Below, in pieces: positions 17,187 through 25,967 of a DNA stretch of 48,698 bases (position 1 is the stretch's first letter; every line of letters starts with the position of its first letter). The translations under genes and the position numbers were made by a program. This DNA comes from Candidatus Methanomethylophilus sp. UBA78 (GTDB lineage Archaea > Thermoplasmatota > Thermoplasmata > Methanomassiliicoccales > Methanomethylophilaceae). Where the stretch lies: the NCBI GenBank assembly GCA_002503545.1, contig DARY01000014.1, forward strand, positions 1-48,698, read 5' to 3'. The notes under the pieces are model-generated. The model made no database searches. It saw only the letters and a list, made by a program, of their open reading frames with translations, and was not told the origin of the DNA.

Positions 17187-18553
17187 TCGTCGACCTCTCC
17201 GTTCTTGAGTCCCTTGAGGGTCTCCGGGTCCATGCCCTCGAACTGCTTCTGCATCCTCTTGCGCATCTTCCTGTCCTTGGACACGGAGGACATCATCTTC
17301 CTGCTGTTCTGGTACTGCCTGAGCAGGTCGCGGACCTCCGCGGTCTCCACACCCGCGCCGACGGCTATCCTCTCGATGCGCTTCCCCTTGATTATGGAGG
17401 GTTCGTCCTTCTCCGCCACCGTCATCGAGTCCATGATGACCCTGTATCTGTCCAGTTTCGCCTGGGAGGCGTCGAAGTCGATCTTGTCCTCCATCTTGCT
17501 CATGCCGGGCAGCAGGTTGACGAGCTTCTTGAGGGCGCCCATCTTCCTGACCGCGTTCATCTGCACGTACATGTCGTTGAGGGTGAACTTCCCGGAGGTC
17601 ATCTTGCGGGCGAGCTCCTCGATGTCGCCGGCATCCTCCATCTCCTCCCTGGCGATCTCCACGAGGCCCGCGAGGTCCCCCATCCCGAGCAGACGGGATA
17701 TGAACCTGTCCGCATCGAACTGCTCCAGGTCCCTTATGTGCTCCCCCGTTCCGAGGAACACGATCCTCGCGTTGGTGGTGGCGACGGCGGAGAGGGCACC
17801 TCCTCCCTTCGCGGTACCGTCCATCTTGGTGAGGATGACGCCGGTGACGCCGACGGCCTCGTTGAATGCGGCGGCCTGGGGGCCGGCCTGCTGCCCGACC
17901 TGGGAGTCGAGGACCAGTATCCTCTCCTGCGGCTTGGCCGCCTCCGCGATGTCGCTGATCTCCCTGATGAGGTCGTCCTCCAGCGCGTGGCGTCCGGAGG
18001 AGTCGATGATCCTGATCTTCTTGTCGGAGAACCTCTCGAGGCCGTTCCTGACGATCCTGACGGCGTCCTTCTGGCCCGGCTCCCCGTACACCTCGGCCCC
18101 GATCTTGTCGCCGAGCTGCTTCAGCTGGTCGTAGGCGGCCGGCCTGTAGACGTCGGCCCCGATGAGTCCGACCGAGAAACCCTTCTTGATGAAGTAGTTG
18201 GCGAGCTTACCGGCGGTGGTGGTCTTTCCCTGACCGTACAGTCCGACCAGGAGGAGGGTCTGCGGTTTGAGGGCTATGGGGTCGCCGTTCTTCAGAAGGT
18301 TGACGAGCTCCTCGTAGATCACGCGGGTCACGTGCTGCTTGGAGGATTTCCCCGCCTCCGGCTTCTCGTTGAGGGCCCTCTCGCGCACCGTGTTCGTCAG
18401 CCTGAGGACGAGCTGGACGTTGACATCTGCCTGGAGGAGAGCGCGCTGCAGCTCCTTGCAGACGTCCTTGATGAGATTGTCATCTACGGCGGCCGAACCG
18501 CTGATGCGGTCGAGTACGCCTCTGAGGGATTTTCCCAATCCTTCCATTACCAT
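17183..18553 (-). CDS. srp54: Signal recognition particle 54 kDa protein (SRP54/Ffh)
   Basis: 456 residues. GTPase that with 7S RNA targets ribosomes making membrane and secreted proteins. N domain 1-90; G domain with LLLVGLYGQGKTTTAGKLA, the ADVYRPAAYDQL box, LVLDSQVGQQ and LTKMDGTAKGGGALS; Met-rich M domain from about 300 (MYVQMNAVRKMGALKKLVNLLPGMSKMED; RKMMSSVSKDRKMRKRMQKQFEGM). In the G1 motif most homologs have GxxGxGKTTT, as here. Start at 18553 (MVMEGLGKS) has a strong GGAGGAG 7 nt upstream (18561-18567); ATG 18547 is an alternative. Confidence 0.96.
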   Translation of the reverse strand: MVMEGLGKSLRGVLDRISGSAAVDDNLIKDVCKELQRALLQADVNVQLVLRLTNTVRERALNEKPEAGKSSKQHVTRVIYEELVNLLKNGDPIALKPQTLLLVGLYGQGKTTTAGKLANYFIKKGFSVGLIGADVYRPAAYDQLKQLGDKIGAEVYGEPGQKDAVRIVRNGLERFSDKKIRIIDSSGRHALEDDLIREISDIAEAAKPQERILVLDSQVGQQAGPQAAAFNEAVGVTGVILTKMDGTAKGGGALSAVATTNARIVFLGTGEHIRDLEQFDADRFISRLLGMGDLAGLVEIAREEMEDAGDIEELARKMTSGKFTLNDMYVQMNAVRKMGALKKLVNLLPGMSKMEDKIDFDASQAKLDRYRVIMDSMTVAEKDEPSIIKGKRIERIAVGAGVETAEVRDLLRQYQNSRKMMSSVSKDRKMRKRMQKQFEGMDPETLKGLKNGEVDE

Positions 18554-18560
18554 TAAATCG

Positions 18561-18595
18561 CTCCTCCATAGGTCAGACGGTATTTTTAATTGTCC
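18561..18595 (-). promoter_or_regulatory. Ribosome site and TATA of the SRP54 operon
   Basis: On the minus strand GGAGGAG (18567-18561) is 7 nt ahead of the ATG at 18553, fixing that start. An AATTAAAAATAC block at about 18583-18594 lies some 35 nt upstream of the ATG and is the likely TATA box for the seven-gene operon. Confidence 0.5.
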
Positions 18596-19004
18596 ATCGG
18601 ACGGCGCGGGATGGTTTGCGGCATGAGGACGGGGGCGCAACGGACGGCCCGGTAAGATGGAACGGGGGCCTTGGTTTTTTCAAAATGTTTCAGCGGACGC
18701 TGGGAAACTTTGATAAAAACATACGAATCTAAGGTCCTCAGCCGGCCGATTTCGGCAGAATGAAAAACCGGAATCGCCGCGGTTTCGAAGAGGGTAAACG
18801 CATGAAGGAACACAGCGCATCACCCATCGGGTTTTTTCAGAGGTCTTTGACTCCCCGGGTCTTGCCCGGCAGGGGCCTGAACCTAGCGCTGTTCGTAACC
18901 GTCTCTCCCGCCGCCCTTGCAACGAAGGGCGGCGTTCCGACCGAGGTGCCGGATATAACACTCCCTTTGAAGATCGCAAATGAGACGAAGGGCGGGTTCC
19001 CCTC
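18596..19004 (+). other. Non-coding stretch with strong hairpins upstream of the arsenate reductase-like gene
   Basis: No convincing protein is seen. TTTGATAAAAACAT at about 18709-18722 is TATA-like. A perfect 10-bp stem, CGCCGCCCTT (18909-18918) and AAGGGCGGCG (18925-18934), closes a GCAACG loop. The 11-mer ACGAAGGGCGG occurs at 18922-18932 and again at 18985-18995. A further TATA-like GGATATAAC (about 18951-18959) could serve the gene at 19005. The hairpins may be a small RNA or the leader of a longer transcript. Confidence 0.4.
18909..18934 (+). repeat. Perfect 10-bp GC-rich hairpin
   Basis: CGCCGCCCTT, loop GCAACG, AAGGGCGGCG. It is not followed by a run of T, so it does not look like a simple terminator in either direction. 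Confidence 0.6.
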
Positions 19005-19406
19005 ATGACGAAACCGAAAGTCGCCTTCATCTGCATCCATAACTCCTGCCGCAGTCAGATCGCAGAGGCGTTGGGAAGGCTGCTGGCCGGCGATGTGTTC
19101 GAGAGTTATTCCGCCGGGACGGAGACGAAAACGGAGATCAATCAGGATGCGGTCCGCATCATGAAAAAACTGTACGGAATCGACATGGGGGAGACACAGT
19201 ACCCCAAGCTGATAACGGACATACCCTCCCCGGACATAGCGATCTCGATGGGCTGTAACGCAGGCTGTCCCTTCATCGGCAGACCGTTCGATGACGACTG
19301 GGGACTCGATGACCCGACGGGGAAACCGGACGAGACGTTTATCTCGGTCATAAAGCAGATCGAAGAGAAAGTGCATGCGCTCAGAGACAGTATGGAACAT
19401 GAGTGA
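19005..19406 (+). CDS. Arsenate reductase / low-molecular-weight phosphatase-like protein (ArsC, thioredoxin type)
   Basis: 133 residues with the PTPase-like loop at the N-terminus: CIHNSCRS, giving Cys10-X5-Arg16. Two further Cys, 84 and 88 (MGCNAGCPF), match the redox relay of thioredoxin-coupled ArsC, where arsenate is reduced to arsenite and a Cys cascade regenerates the enzyme. DDWGLDDPTGKPDETF is characteristic of this arsenate reductase family rather than of tyrosine phosphatases. There are no other ars genes nearby and no obvious operator. A TATA-like element at about 18951-18959 fits a short leader. Confidence 0.9.
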   Translation: MTKPKVAFICIHNSCRSQIAEALGRLLAGDVFESYSAGTETKTEINQDAVRIMKKLYGIDMGETQYPKLITDIPSPDIAISMGCNAGCPFIGRPFDDDWGLDDPTGKPDETFISVIKQIEEKVHALRDSMEHE

Positions 19407-19888
19407 CGTCCGATACATGGATGCCGGATCCGTGCCTGTCGGAAAAACCGGTATCGGAACGGACCGACCGAACCGAACACGGGGCGCTGCGCCGCCGGAC
19501 CTGGCATACGTTCTACGACGAGAAGGACCGACCGCATCGGCCATGAAACGGCGATACGCCGAACAGGGGACGAAATCAAAGGCTCCGGGGGACTCTGACG
19601 GAACGCACGTTTCCAGCGGACCGATTCCAATGGGAACGAAGAGACAGAATTGTGGGAACAGGCCAGCCAGTCAGAAGGGATGGGATGCACTCTACAGAAC
19701 TGACCTGTACCCTAATTACTCGATTAACGACGGACTATTTTAATGTTACCACAATGTGGCCGATTTGTCATAAAAGTACAAAGGAATAAATCCATCTCCG
19801 GCTGCAATCCGCAAAACGCTGGATGGGACGGTGCTTAAAAGGGGATCCCGCCCCGGAGGGCGGGGGGTAAAGGGTTTCCGCCGGATGC
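19407..19888. other. Region without a convincing gene
   Basis: 482 nt between the arsenate reductase and the convergent coiled-coil gene. A plus-strand open stretch of about 116 codons starts at ATG 19395 (MSDVRYMDAGS) but is Arg/Gly/Pro-rich, has no recognisable motif and no ribosome site, and overlaps arsC. The last 150 nt become AT-rich (19715-19795) and contain the short dyad CCACAATGTGG, as expected for a region where two convergent transcripts end. Confidence 0.4.
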
Positions 19889-20893
19889 TCAGAGGTATCC
19901 GGACTTCTGAAGGGTCATGAGGTCTTCGGTGCTGAGCTTCTCTCCAGCCTTGAACTTCTCGAAGATCTCCTTGGCTTCCTTCTTGGACTCGACGTCGGCG
20001 CGCCTCTTCTTGGCGGCGTTCTTCTTGTTCTTTATTCCGTCGGCGCTCTTGCTGACATCGTGGAGCGACTTGATCTGCTCGATGTGCAGCCTGTGCTCCT
20101 CGTCGGCGGCCTGCTTGCACTCGATGAACTTGGCCTGGGCGGCGTCCGCCTCCTTCCTGATCGCATCGGCGCGCTGGTACAGGGAGAGCATGTTGTCGTG
20201 GGCCTTCTGGGCGGCCTCGGCGTGCTCGGAGACGGCCCTGTGGGCCTCCTCCGCCTTGGTCTTGGCGTCCCTGAGCTCCTGGACGAGGTCCTTTATGGCC
20301 TCGTCGCCCTCCTCGATCTTCTCCCTCTGCTCGATGTTCTTCGCGAGCTCGGAGATCTGCTTGACGAGAGCCTTCTCCTTGTCGGCTCCCATCGGCATGG
20401 TCTGCTGCTGGATCTCGAGCCTCTCGAGGTCCTTCTTCATCTGGCTGAGCGATACCTCTCCGCGGTCCTCGGGCTTCTCGGGGCGGAGTTCGCTTATCTT
20501 CGCCCTTATGTCGGAAACCTTCTTGTTCCATTCGTCCCTGACGACTTTGGAATCCCTGACCTTCTGGTTGTAGCTGTCGCGAACCTCGCGGGACTTCCCG
20601 GCCTCGTCGACGAGCTCTCTGACCTGGCCGTTGAGGGCGTCCCTCTTGGCCTTCCACTCCTTGGTCTGGGCGTTCAGCTCGTCCCTGCGCTGCCTGTGCT
20701 TCTCTGCGTCATCGTTAAGGACGGTGCGCTGAGCCTCGAGCTCCTCGAGCTTGGCCTTCTCCTCGGCCGTCGGCTCGGCAAGCTCCTCGGCCTGCTCCTC
20801 GATCTTCTGCTCCTCAACGTCCTCGGCCGCATCGATCTGCTCGTCCTTCACCGGGGTTACTTCCTCCACATCTACCATAAAAACATCACTCAT
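19889..20893 (-). CDS. Long coiled-coil protein (COG1340-like)
   Basis: 334 residues, almost wholly charged and helical. After a short acidic N-terminus (MSDVFMVDVEEVTPVKDEQ) there are continuous heptads rich in Glu, Lys, Arg and Ala from about 40 to 310 (KLEELEAQRTVLNDDAEKHRQRRDEL and onward). The C-terminus holds a small conserved-looking motif, IFEKFKAGEKLSTEDLMTLQKSGYL. Archaea commonly encode such proteins (COG1340), with no settled role; a structural or SMC-like scaffold is possible. The ATG at 20893 was chosen because upstream sequence in frame is Arg/Ser-rich and non-coding in character. Confidence 0.85.
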   Translation of the reverse strand: MSDVFMVDVEEVTPVKDEQIDAAEDVEEQKIEEQAEELAEPTAEEKAKLEELEAQRTVLNDDAEKHRQRRDELNAQTKEWKAKRDALNGQVRELVDEAGKSREVRDSYNQKVRDSKVVRDEWNKKVSDIRAKISELRPEKPEDRGEVSLSQMKKDLERLEIQQQTMPMGADKEKALVKQISELAKNIEQREKIEEGDEAIKDLVQELRDAKTKAEEAHRAVSEHAEAAQKAHDNMLSLYQRADAIRKEADAAQAKFIECKQAADEEHRLHIEQIKSLHDVSKSADGIKNKKNAAKKRRADVESKKEAKEIFEKFKAGEKLSTEDLMTLQKSGYL

Positions 20894-20930
20894 TGTTCGT
20901 TTTGGCCATGATTCAAAGCGTGGCCCACTT

Positions 20931-21764
20931 CTAAATGTGCCTATAATGGTATCCCATATAAGCATTTCTAATGATTGCAGCATTTCTGCACGGATATCCA
21001 CACTTATATCCCGCATATAAACCGGCCTGCGGTGTCGGGAAACCGTGTTCCGGCAGGGTCCGGGACGGCGGTCGTCGCACACCGACGATGACGACCTCGG
21101 GAACATCCCCGCAGGTGCATACGGCCTCGCCGATGGCCGCGAAGCAACCGATGACCCCCGGGATCCCGCACACCGCTTCCGTGGCGACTGCCAGATCCCC
21201 CTCCGCCGCGATCCCGTTCCCGAGGCGCGTCGCACAGGCGTCCGAGAGGACGGGGTCCCGGGATATGACCGTCGCGATGTCCGACCTCCCGAAACTCAGG
21301 GACGGCCCTATTACACCCGAGGAGGAGCATATGCCCATGATGCCGTCCGTGCGCGGGACTCTGAGACCGAAGCGCGAGGTGGAGGGCCTCCCGGTGTAGA
21401 GCCCGACCGTGACCTCTTCGTCGGAGAATATCGCCAAATCTCCCCCGTTGTCTATGACCGCGTAACCGCATCCCTGGGCGATCAGCCCCTCGATCACGTA
21501 CGAGGCGACGGCCCCCGCCACCGACGCCATGGGGCCGACCCCGGCCAATTCCGCCGTCTGGCACATCCTGACGATCAACCGGTGGTCGGAACCGTCCGCC
21601 CTGAGCGGGGAGAGGGATGTCCCGAACTCCGGATCCCCGGCGATCTTGTCCTCCACGATGCGCCTGGCCTCGCAGACCAGGTCGGGAATCAGGCCGATGA
21701 GGTCCCCGTCGACGGAGACGTCCATGCAGGTCTCCCCGGAGACGATCCTCCTCCTCACCCTCAT
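20931..21764 (-). CDS. UPF0280 family protein (ApbE-like), last gene of the coenzyme M operon
   Basis: 277 residues. UPF0280 is related to ApbE flavin transferases. Seen: VRMCQTAELAGVGPMASVAGA, GCGYAVIDNGGDLAIFSDEE, VGLYTGRPSTSRFGLRVP, GICSSSGVIGPSLSFG and SDACATRLGN, which match the ApbE fold's NxGGD and SGT-type turns. Start overlaps comDE's stop (ATGA). It ends with TAG, the only TAG terminator seen in the window, and a TGA follows six codons later (20913-20915). If TAG is decoded the product gains only six residues. The substrate is unknown. Confidence 0.85.
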   Translation of the reverse strand: MRVRRRIVSGETCMDVSVDGDLIGLIPDLVCEARRIVEDKIAGDPEFGTSLSPLRADGSDHRLIVRMCQTAELAGVGPMASVAGAVASYVIEGLIAQGCGYAVIDNGGDLAIFSDEEVTVGLYTGRPSTSRFGLRVPRTDGIMGICSSSGVIGPSLSFGRSDIATVISRDPVLSDACATRLGNGIAAEGDLAVATEAVCGIPGVIGCFAAIGEAVCTCGDVPEVVIVGVRRPPSRTLPEHGFPTPQAGLYAGYKCGYPCRNAAIIRNAYMGYHYRHI

Positions 21765-22858
21765 AGCGCACCCATGAACCTGTCCCTGATCTCCCTGGCG
21801 GAGTACTTTATATTCGGAGAGTCGGAGTTGAACGGGATTATGAAGACGTGCACGAACGCGACACCCTCTTCCATGAGGGCCTTCAGCCCGTCCTCCGTGA
21901 ACGCGTCCCCGCTCGACAGCCCGTAGGCGAGGGCCACCGTCCCGAGATTTACGTCCGAATAGGCCTGGTTGATCTGGTTCCCGGTGGAACCGAACGTGCC
22001 GTTGTCGAGGCACACCACCGTGAGGTTGCGCGGTCTGAGCCCGGAGAGGACCGGGAATATCGAGGACCCCAGGAGGCTGCCGTCCCCGTCGACCACGACG
22101 ACGCGCCTGTCGGTGAACAGCGACATGCCCAGACCTATGGGGGTGGCCTGGGTGTAGCTTCCGAGCATGTAGAAGTTGAGGGGCCTGTCCCCGGACGCCA
22201 TCACCTCCTTCGAAGGCACCCCGATGTTCGACACGACGATGTCGTCCTTCCCGATCTGGGACATGAGCGACCGTATGGCCTGCAGGCGCGTGAGCGTCGG
22301 TTCCGGGACGTTCTCCTCCACCTCCATGCGCCTGGTCCTCGCACGGGAGGGGTACCGCACCGCGGCCCTCCTGGATTCCTGCCAGAACCGTGGATGGATG
22401 AGGATCACATGGATCTCTGACTTCTCGAAGGCCTCGCGGACGTGTTCGCCGATGGAGGGGATGTCGTCGGACGACCCCACCTCGCAGTGCTTTATCCCGT
22501 AGACGTCCAGCATCTGGGGGATCCTGGAGTTGAACGGTATCTGCACCTCTATGGTCTCCCCGTCCATGCCCCTCCAGCTCGCCACGACCGCCAGCGGCAG
22601 TCCGTAACACGCCGTCAGGGACATGACCGCGTTCATCATGTTCCCCAGTCCGGAGCTCTGTATCGACATGACGGCGCGCCTCCCCATCAACGCGGCCCCG
22701 GCGCATATGCCCACGCCGTCCTCCTCGCGGGTCACATCGACCGTCCTGAACTCCTCGTGTATCAGGTCCGTGAACCCCTTGTTCCTGTCGCAGGGCAGGC
22801 TGACCATGAGGTCCACGCCCTCCGACCTGAGCTGATCCGCAACTTCGCGCTCATACAT
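21761..22858 (-). CDS. comDE: Sulfopyruvate decarboxylase, fused alpha and beta (ComDE)
   Basis: 365 residues. A thiamine-diphosphate enzyme that turns sulfopyruvate into sulfoacetaldehyde on the way to coenzyme M. The ComD half (1 to about 170) begins VADQLRSEGVDLMVSLPCDRNKG and has TREEDGVGICAGAALMGRRAVM with the active-site Glu. The ComE half (about 180-365) has GSYTQATPIGLGMSLFTDRRVV and the ThDP-binding GDGSLLGSSIFPVLSG...LDNGTFGSTGNQ. In many methanogens the halves are separate; the fused form is known from Methanosarcina. Overlaps the cysteate synthase stop by 8 nt. Confidence 0.93.
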   Translation of the reverse strand: MYEREVADQLRSEGVDLMVSLPCDRNKGFTDLIHEEFRTVDVTREEDGVGICAGAALMGRRAVMSIQSSGLGNMMNAVMSLTACYGLPLAVVASWRGMDGETIEVQIPFNSRIPQMLDVYGIKHCEVGSSDDIPSIGEHVREAFEKSEIHVILIHPRFWQESRRAAVRYPSRARTRRMEVEENVPEPTLTRLQAIRSLMSQIGKDDIVVSNIGVPSKEVMASGDRPLNFYMLGSYTQATPIGLGMSLFTDRRVVVVDGDGSLLGSSIFPVLSGLRPRNLTVVCLDNGTFGSTGNQINQAYSDVNLGTVALAYGLSSGDAFTEDGLKALMEEGVAFVHVFIIPFNSDSPNIKYSAREIRDRFMGAL

Positions 22859-24095
22859 CTAGAATCGACCTCAGTTCATCATCCGCCGCATCCGGCTCCA
22901 GAACGGCTTTCGGGCTTATCTCCACCATGTCGTAATCCTCGCGGACCCTGTCGCGGCCGGCACCCGTCATGTTCAGGAGCACGCACTCGCCCTCGGACAC
23001 GAGCCCTTCGCCGACCGCCCTGACCAGAGAGGCGAGGGCCACGGACGCCGCGGGGTCGGGAAGCGCGTTCTCGCACTGCAGCCACATCTTCTCGGCCGAT
23101 TTGGCCTCGGCGTTAGTTATCTCCGAGAAGCTCCCGCCGCAGGCCGACATGGCGTCGAACACCCCTCCGTCCACCGCGTACGGCGGTCTGCGGTTGGTGA
23201 GCACGTCCGCGTACACCTGCGACACGTCGCCGCCGGCGTAGTCCTCCGGCACCATCTCCCTGCGTCCCGCGTTCCAGGCCCTGGCCATCGGCACGAAGGG
23301 GAGGTTCTGCGACAGATGCAACCTGGGCAGCCTGTCCCCGAACCCGCCGTCCCCGATCAGCCTCAGCGACGCCTCCCATGCGGAGATCCCGCCCGTACCG
23401 CTTCCAACGGCCTGGAAGTAGCTGTCCGGAATCCTCCCCGCCGTCTGTGCGAACTGCAGCATCACCGTCCCCATCCCGTCGCGGCGGGCTATGTTCCTGG
23501 CTCCGCCTTCCGGCAGGAACCCGTCGAACCCGGCCACCCTGTCCGCGACCGCTATCGCGTCGGCGTAGTCCCCCTTCACCGCAATCGCCGTGATGCTGTC
23601 CGAAGGTTCGGTGACCGTGAGTCTGCCGACGGACGACTCGGGCACCATCATGACGCATCTGCCGCCCGTCTCCGCCGAGACCTGCGCGAAGGCCCGGGCC
23701 GTGTTGCCCGCGGAGGCCAGGACGAGGGTCTTGCCGCCCATGTCCCTGAAACGGGCATAAGTGGGGTAAGCCTCCATCTCCTTGAACGAGCAGGAGATGG
23801 ATTTGCAGTTCCTCTCCGGGTAGTACCCGGTCAGCCCCACCCACAGGTCCCTGAGACCCAGCTCCTTCGAGAGCCGTTCGCTTCTGAACACGACGGGGCA
23901 GGACTCCGTCTCGTAGGACGAACGCACCGGCAGCCAGTCGTAGAATTTGAAGAGCCCTGCGCATCCGCGCGGGGCGAACCTCTTCTCGCGGTACCTGGCC
24001 CTCAGCAGCCCCTTGTGCCCCGACGGGCAGGAGAAGTCGTATCCGTCCTCGAAGACCTCCCCTCCCGTCTGGCACACCAGATCATATTCTCCCAT
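22851..24095 (-). CDS. Cysteate synthase (threonine synthase-like, PLP-dependent)
   Basis: 414 residues, PLP fold type II. Makes cysteate from phosphoserine and sulfite in the Methanosarcina-type route to coenzyme M. The PLP Lys is Lys105 in SISCSFKEMEAYPTYARF; the phosphate-loop motif is GSGTGGISAWE and SAGNTARAFAQVS binds substrate. The N-terminal Cys-containing part (LVCQTGGEVFEDGYDFSCPSGHKG) looks like the zinc-ribbon-like start of threonine synthases. The neighbouring ComDE and marker 16 genes separate it from true threonine synthase. Start at 24095 (MGEYDLVC) overlaps the upstream gene by 14 nt. An aminotransferase to make sulfopyruvate from cysteate must be encoded elsewhere. Confidence 0.88.
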   Translation of the reverse strand: MGEYDLVCQTGGEVFEDGYDFSCPSGHKGLLRARYREKRFAPRGCAGLFKFYDWLPVRSSYETESCPVVFRSERLSKELGLRDLWVGLTGYYPERNCKSISCSFKEMEAYPTYARFRDMGGKTLVLASAGNTARAFAQVSAETGGRCVMMVPESSVGRLTVTEPSDSITAIAVKGDYADAIAVADRVAGFDGFLPEGGARNIARRDGMGTVMLQFAQTAGRIPDSYFQAVGSGTGGISAWEASLRLIGDGGFGDRLPRLHLSQNLPFVPMARAWNAGRREMVPEDYAGGDVSQVYADVLTNRRPPYAVDGGVFDAMSACGGSFSEITNAEAKSAEKMWLQCENALPDPAASVALASLVRAVGEGLVSEGECVLLNMTGAGRDRVREDYDMVEISPKAVLEPDAADDELRSILDV

Positions 24096-25329
24096 TCGCA
24101 CCACCCAGATTCCAATCTCCGCCTGCGACCCTCTCCTTGAGTTCCGCACACAGGTCCTCGGCTATCGCACGGGAGGACTGCCTTACACCCACCGGCACCG
24201 TCCTCCCGCCGAAGACGACCGATCCCAGTCTGGCGCTGAACACCCCTCCGACGCACGTACTGGCACATAGTCCGCAGTCCATGCAGAGGTCTCCCCTCGC
24301 CAGCAAGGACGGCTTCGCGTCCCTGGGACAGAGATCGTCCGCCTGGCACATGTCGCACCTGAGGCATTTGCCCGGGTCTATCGACACCCTCCGGTCGGTA
24401 CCATTCCACACCGAGGCGTAGCTGTCGGAGAACAGGGGCCTCCTGTCCTTCACATCCGCCAGCGGCAGCCGGATGTCCCCGTCGAGTACTGACACCTCCT
24501 TCAGGCCCCGCTCCGACGTCACCGGTATCGCGGATGCGACGGATGTGAGGCACTCCGGGCCCTCGGAAGTCCTGAATCCGCCCATGAACTCCGGCCTCAT
24601 CTGATGCATGTCGGCCTCTATCGACAGGTTGGGCCTCTCCTCCGAGCTGCGGGTCCCGCATCCGAGCACCATCGCCGGGGCGCCGTTCAGCACAGCGGAG
24701 GCCCCGGGGCGCAGATATGTGAGCTCTGGGTCATTCTGGACCGGGTTTATCTCCCCGCATCCGCTCACGGAGGCCTCGCTCAGCGACCCGCCCAGGCCGG
24801 GCGGGCCGGAGAAGATGGTCCTGCGGCCTTCGGGGGAGGCGTTGACGAAGCAGGTGTAGTTCCTGAAGCAGCCGCGGGTGAGGACCATCCTCGCGAACGG
24901 TATCTCCGACAACTTCCTCCCGACCCTGTAGACCCTGCCCTCCGAGACGACCTCGATGTCTATCGTCCTGCCGGACACCATGTCCCTGAAGAGATGCCCG
25001 CCCCCGTAGGACCTGTCGCGGAAGGAGGTCCCGTAGATCACACAGTCCACGATACCCAGCGATTCGTTGGGACACGGACCCACGGTTGCCGGGACGCCGT
25101 TCAAGGTCACGGAATCGGCGCGTCTGAACTCCCCCGCCTCGGCCACCGGGATGCTCAGTATCGCCATGGTCCCGGACATGACGCCGAAGGTGCCGCAGGT
25201 GATCACGTCGGCGCACCTGGTCTCCGCGTCGTTCCTGCGCACCATCTCCTTGAACTCGGAAGCGGTGTACACCCTGGCCTTGCGGGAGCGTATCTTCTCC
25301 TGGACGGTGTCGATGGAATCGCCGATCAC
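24082..25329 (-). CDS. Methanogenesis marker 16 metalloprotein (DUF39 plus ferredoxin domain)
   Basis: 415 residues from a GTG start at 25329 that overlaps the previous stop (GTGA). The DUF39/COG1900 part spans about 5-320 (TCGTFGVMSGTMAILSIPVAEAG, FRNYTCFVNASPEGR, NGAPAMVLGCGTRS). A two-cluster ferredoxin domain follows (about 325-375): CLRCDMCQADDLCPRDA and CMDCGLCASTCVGG. DUF39 proteins are implicated in making homocysteine from aspartate semialdehyde, an aldehyde-to-thiol conversion. Lying between cysteate synthase and Fe-S helpers, this copy may convert sulfoacetaldehyde to coenzyme M. That last step is an inference from operon position and family chemistry. Confidence 0.87.
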   Translation of the reverse strand: MIGDSIDTVQEKIRSRKARVYTASEFKEMVRRNDAETRCADVITCGTFGVMSGTMAILSIPVAEAGEFRRADSVTLNGVPATVGPCPNESLGIVDCVIYGTSFRDRSYGGGHLFRDMVSGRTIDIEVVSEGRVYRVGRKLSEIPFARMVLTRGCFRNYTCFVNASPEGRRTIFSGPPGLGGSLSEASVSGCGEINPVQNDPELTYLRPGASAVLNGAPAMVLGCGTRSSEERPNLSIEADMHQMRPEFMGGFRTSEGPECLTSVASAIPVTSERGLKEVSVLDGDIRLPLADVKDRRPLFSDSYASVWNGTDRRVSIDPGKCLRCDMCQADDLCPRDAKPSLLARGDLCMDCGLCASTCVGGVFSARLGSVVFGGRTVPVGVRQSSRAIAEDLCAELKERVAGGDWNLGGANGRI

Positions 25330-25967
25330 AGTATCACCACGTTTTCGACCCTGACATGGATGCCCCACGGTTTATCGATTACCATGTTGACCAGACCGGT
25401 GTGGGCCCGGTCCATCATGCAGAATCCCGGGAGGAAGTACTGCCTCTTCCCGAAGACCGGGTCGCCGCCGACCGGCACGGCACGGCCCTCGAAACCGAGC
25501 ATGTGGTACGCCTTCACGTCCTTGACGGGTCTGTTCCTGGAATGGTAAGGGCCGACGACATGCCCCGTTATGACACCCGTATCATAATCGGCGTCCGTCA
25601 CGGATATCACGTGCTGGACGGGGCATCCGGCCCCGGCGGGCCTGCCCAGCACTATGTCGCCGGGGACTATCCCCATCCTCTCAGTGAGGTCGGGTCTGAA
25701 GGGAAGCACGATCTTCCTGGCCGAGCACTCGCCCGGCATGGCCGATAACACGAAATCGTACGCCTGGCCGAGGACGTCCCTCCCGGAGTACCGCCTCTCG
25801 CCGAGAACCGGGACCTGACGGCCGTGTCCGAGGCTGAACGGGCACATGTCCGCGGACGCCCCGCCGGCCGCCAGCAGCCTCCCGAACTCCTCGCACGTGC
25901 GCGAACCGCAGGCGCCGCAGTTCCTCCCCGGGGATACCCAGTCATTCGCCGTTGAAGATGTTGTCAT
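25326..25967 (-). CDS. Fe-S protein with CxxCGxxxCxxF cluster motif
   Basis: 213 residues. The N-terminus carries a four-Cys Fe-S motif, RNCGACGSRTCEEFGRLLAAG...MCPF (Cys at about 17, 20, 25, 42), of the kind found in acetyl-CoA synthase/corrinoid Fe-S proteins and RnfB. The rest is beta-rich with HHVISV-like and GPYHSRNRPVKDVKAYHMLGFEG segments; no known enzyme is recognised. The start at 25967 overlaps the GTPase gene by 26 nt. Conserved next to DUF39 and GTPase genes, it may supply or hold a cluster for the marker 16 protein. Confidence 0.75.
   Translation of the reverse strand: MTTSSTANDWVSPGRNCGACGSRTCEEFGRLLAAGGASADMCPFSLGHGRQVPVLGERRYSGRDVLGQAYDFVLSAMPGECSARKIVLPFRPDLTERMGIVPGDIVLGRPAGAGCPVQHVISVTDADYDTGVITGHVVGPYHSRNRPVKDVKAYHMLGFEGRAVPVGGDPVFGKRQYFLPGFCMMDRAHTGLVNMVIDKPWGIHVRVENVVIL

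Noticed and set aside
19395..19743. Possible 116-residue protein downstream of arsC
   Set aside because: No motif, Arg/Gly/Pro-rich, no ribosome site, overlaps arsC; best treated as non-coding.
22851..24095. Ordinary threonine synthase
   Set aside because: The fold fits, but the operon with ComDE and marker 16 points to cysteate synthase; only biochemical or phylogenetic placement would settle it.
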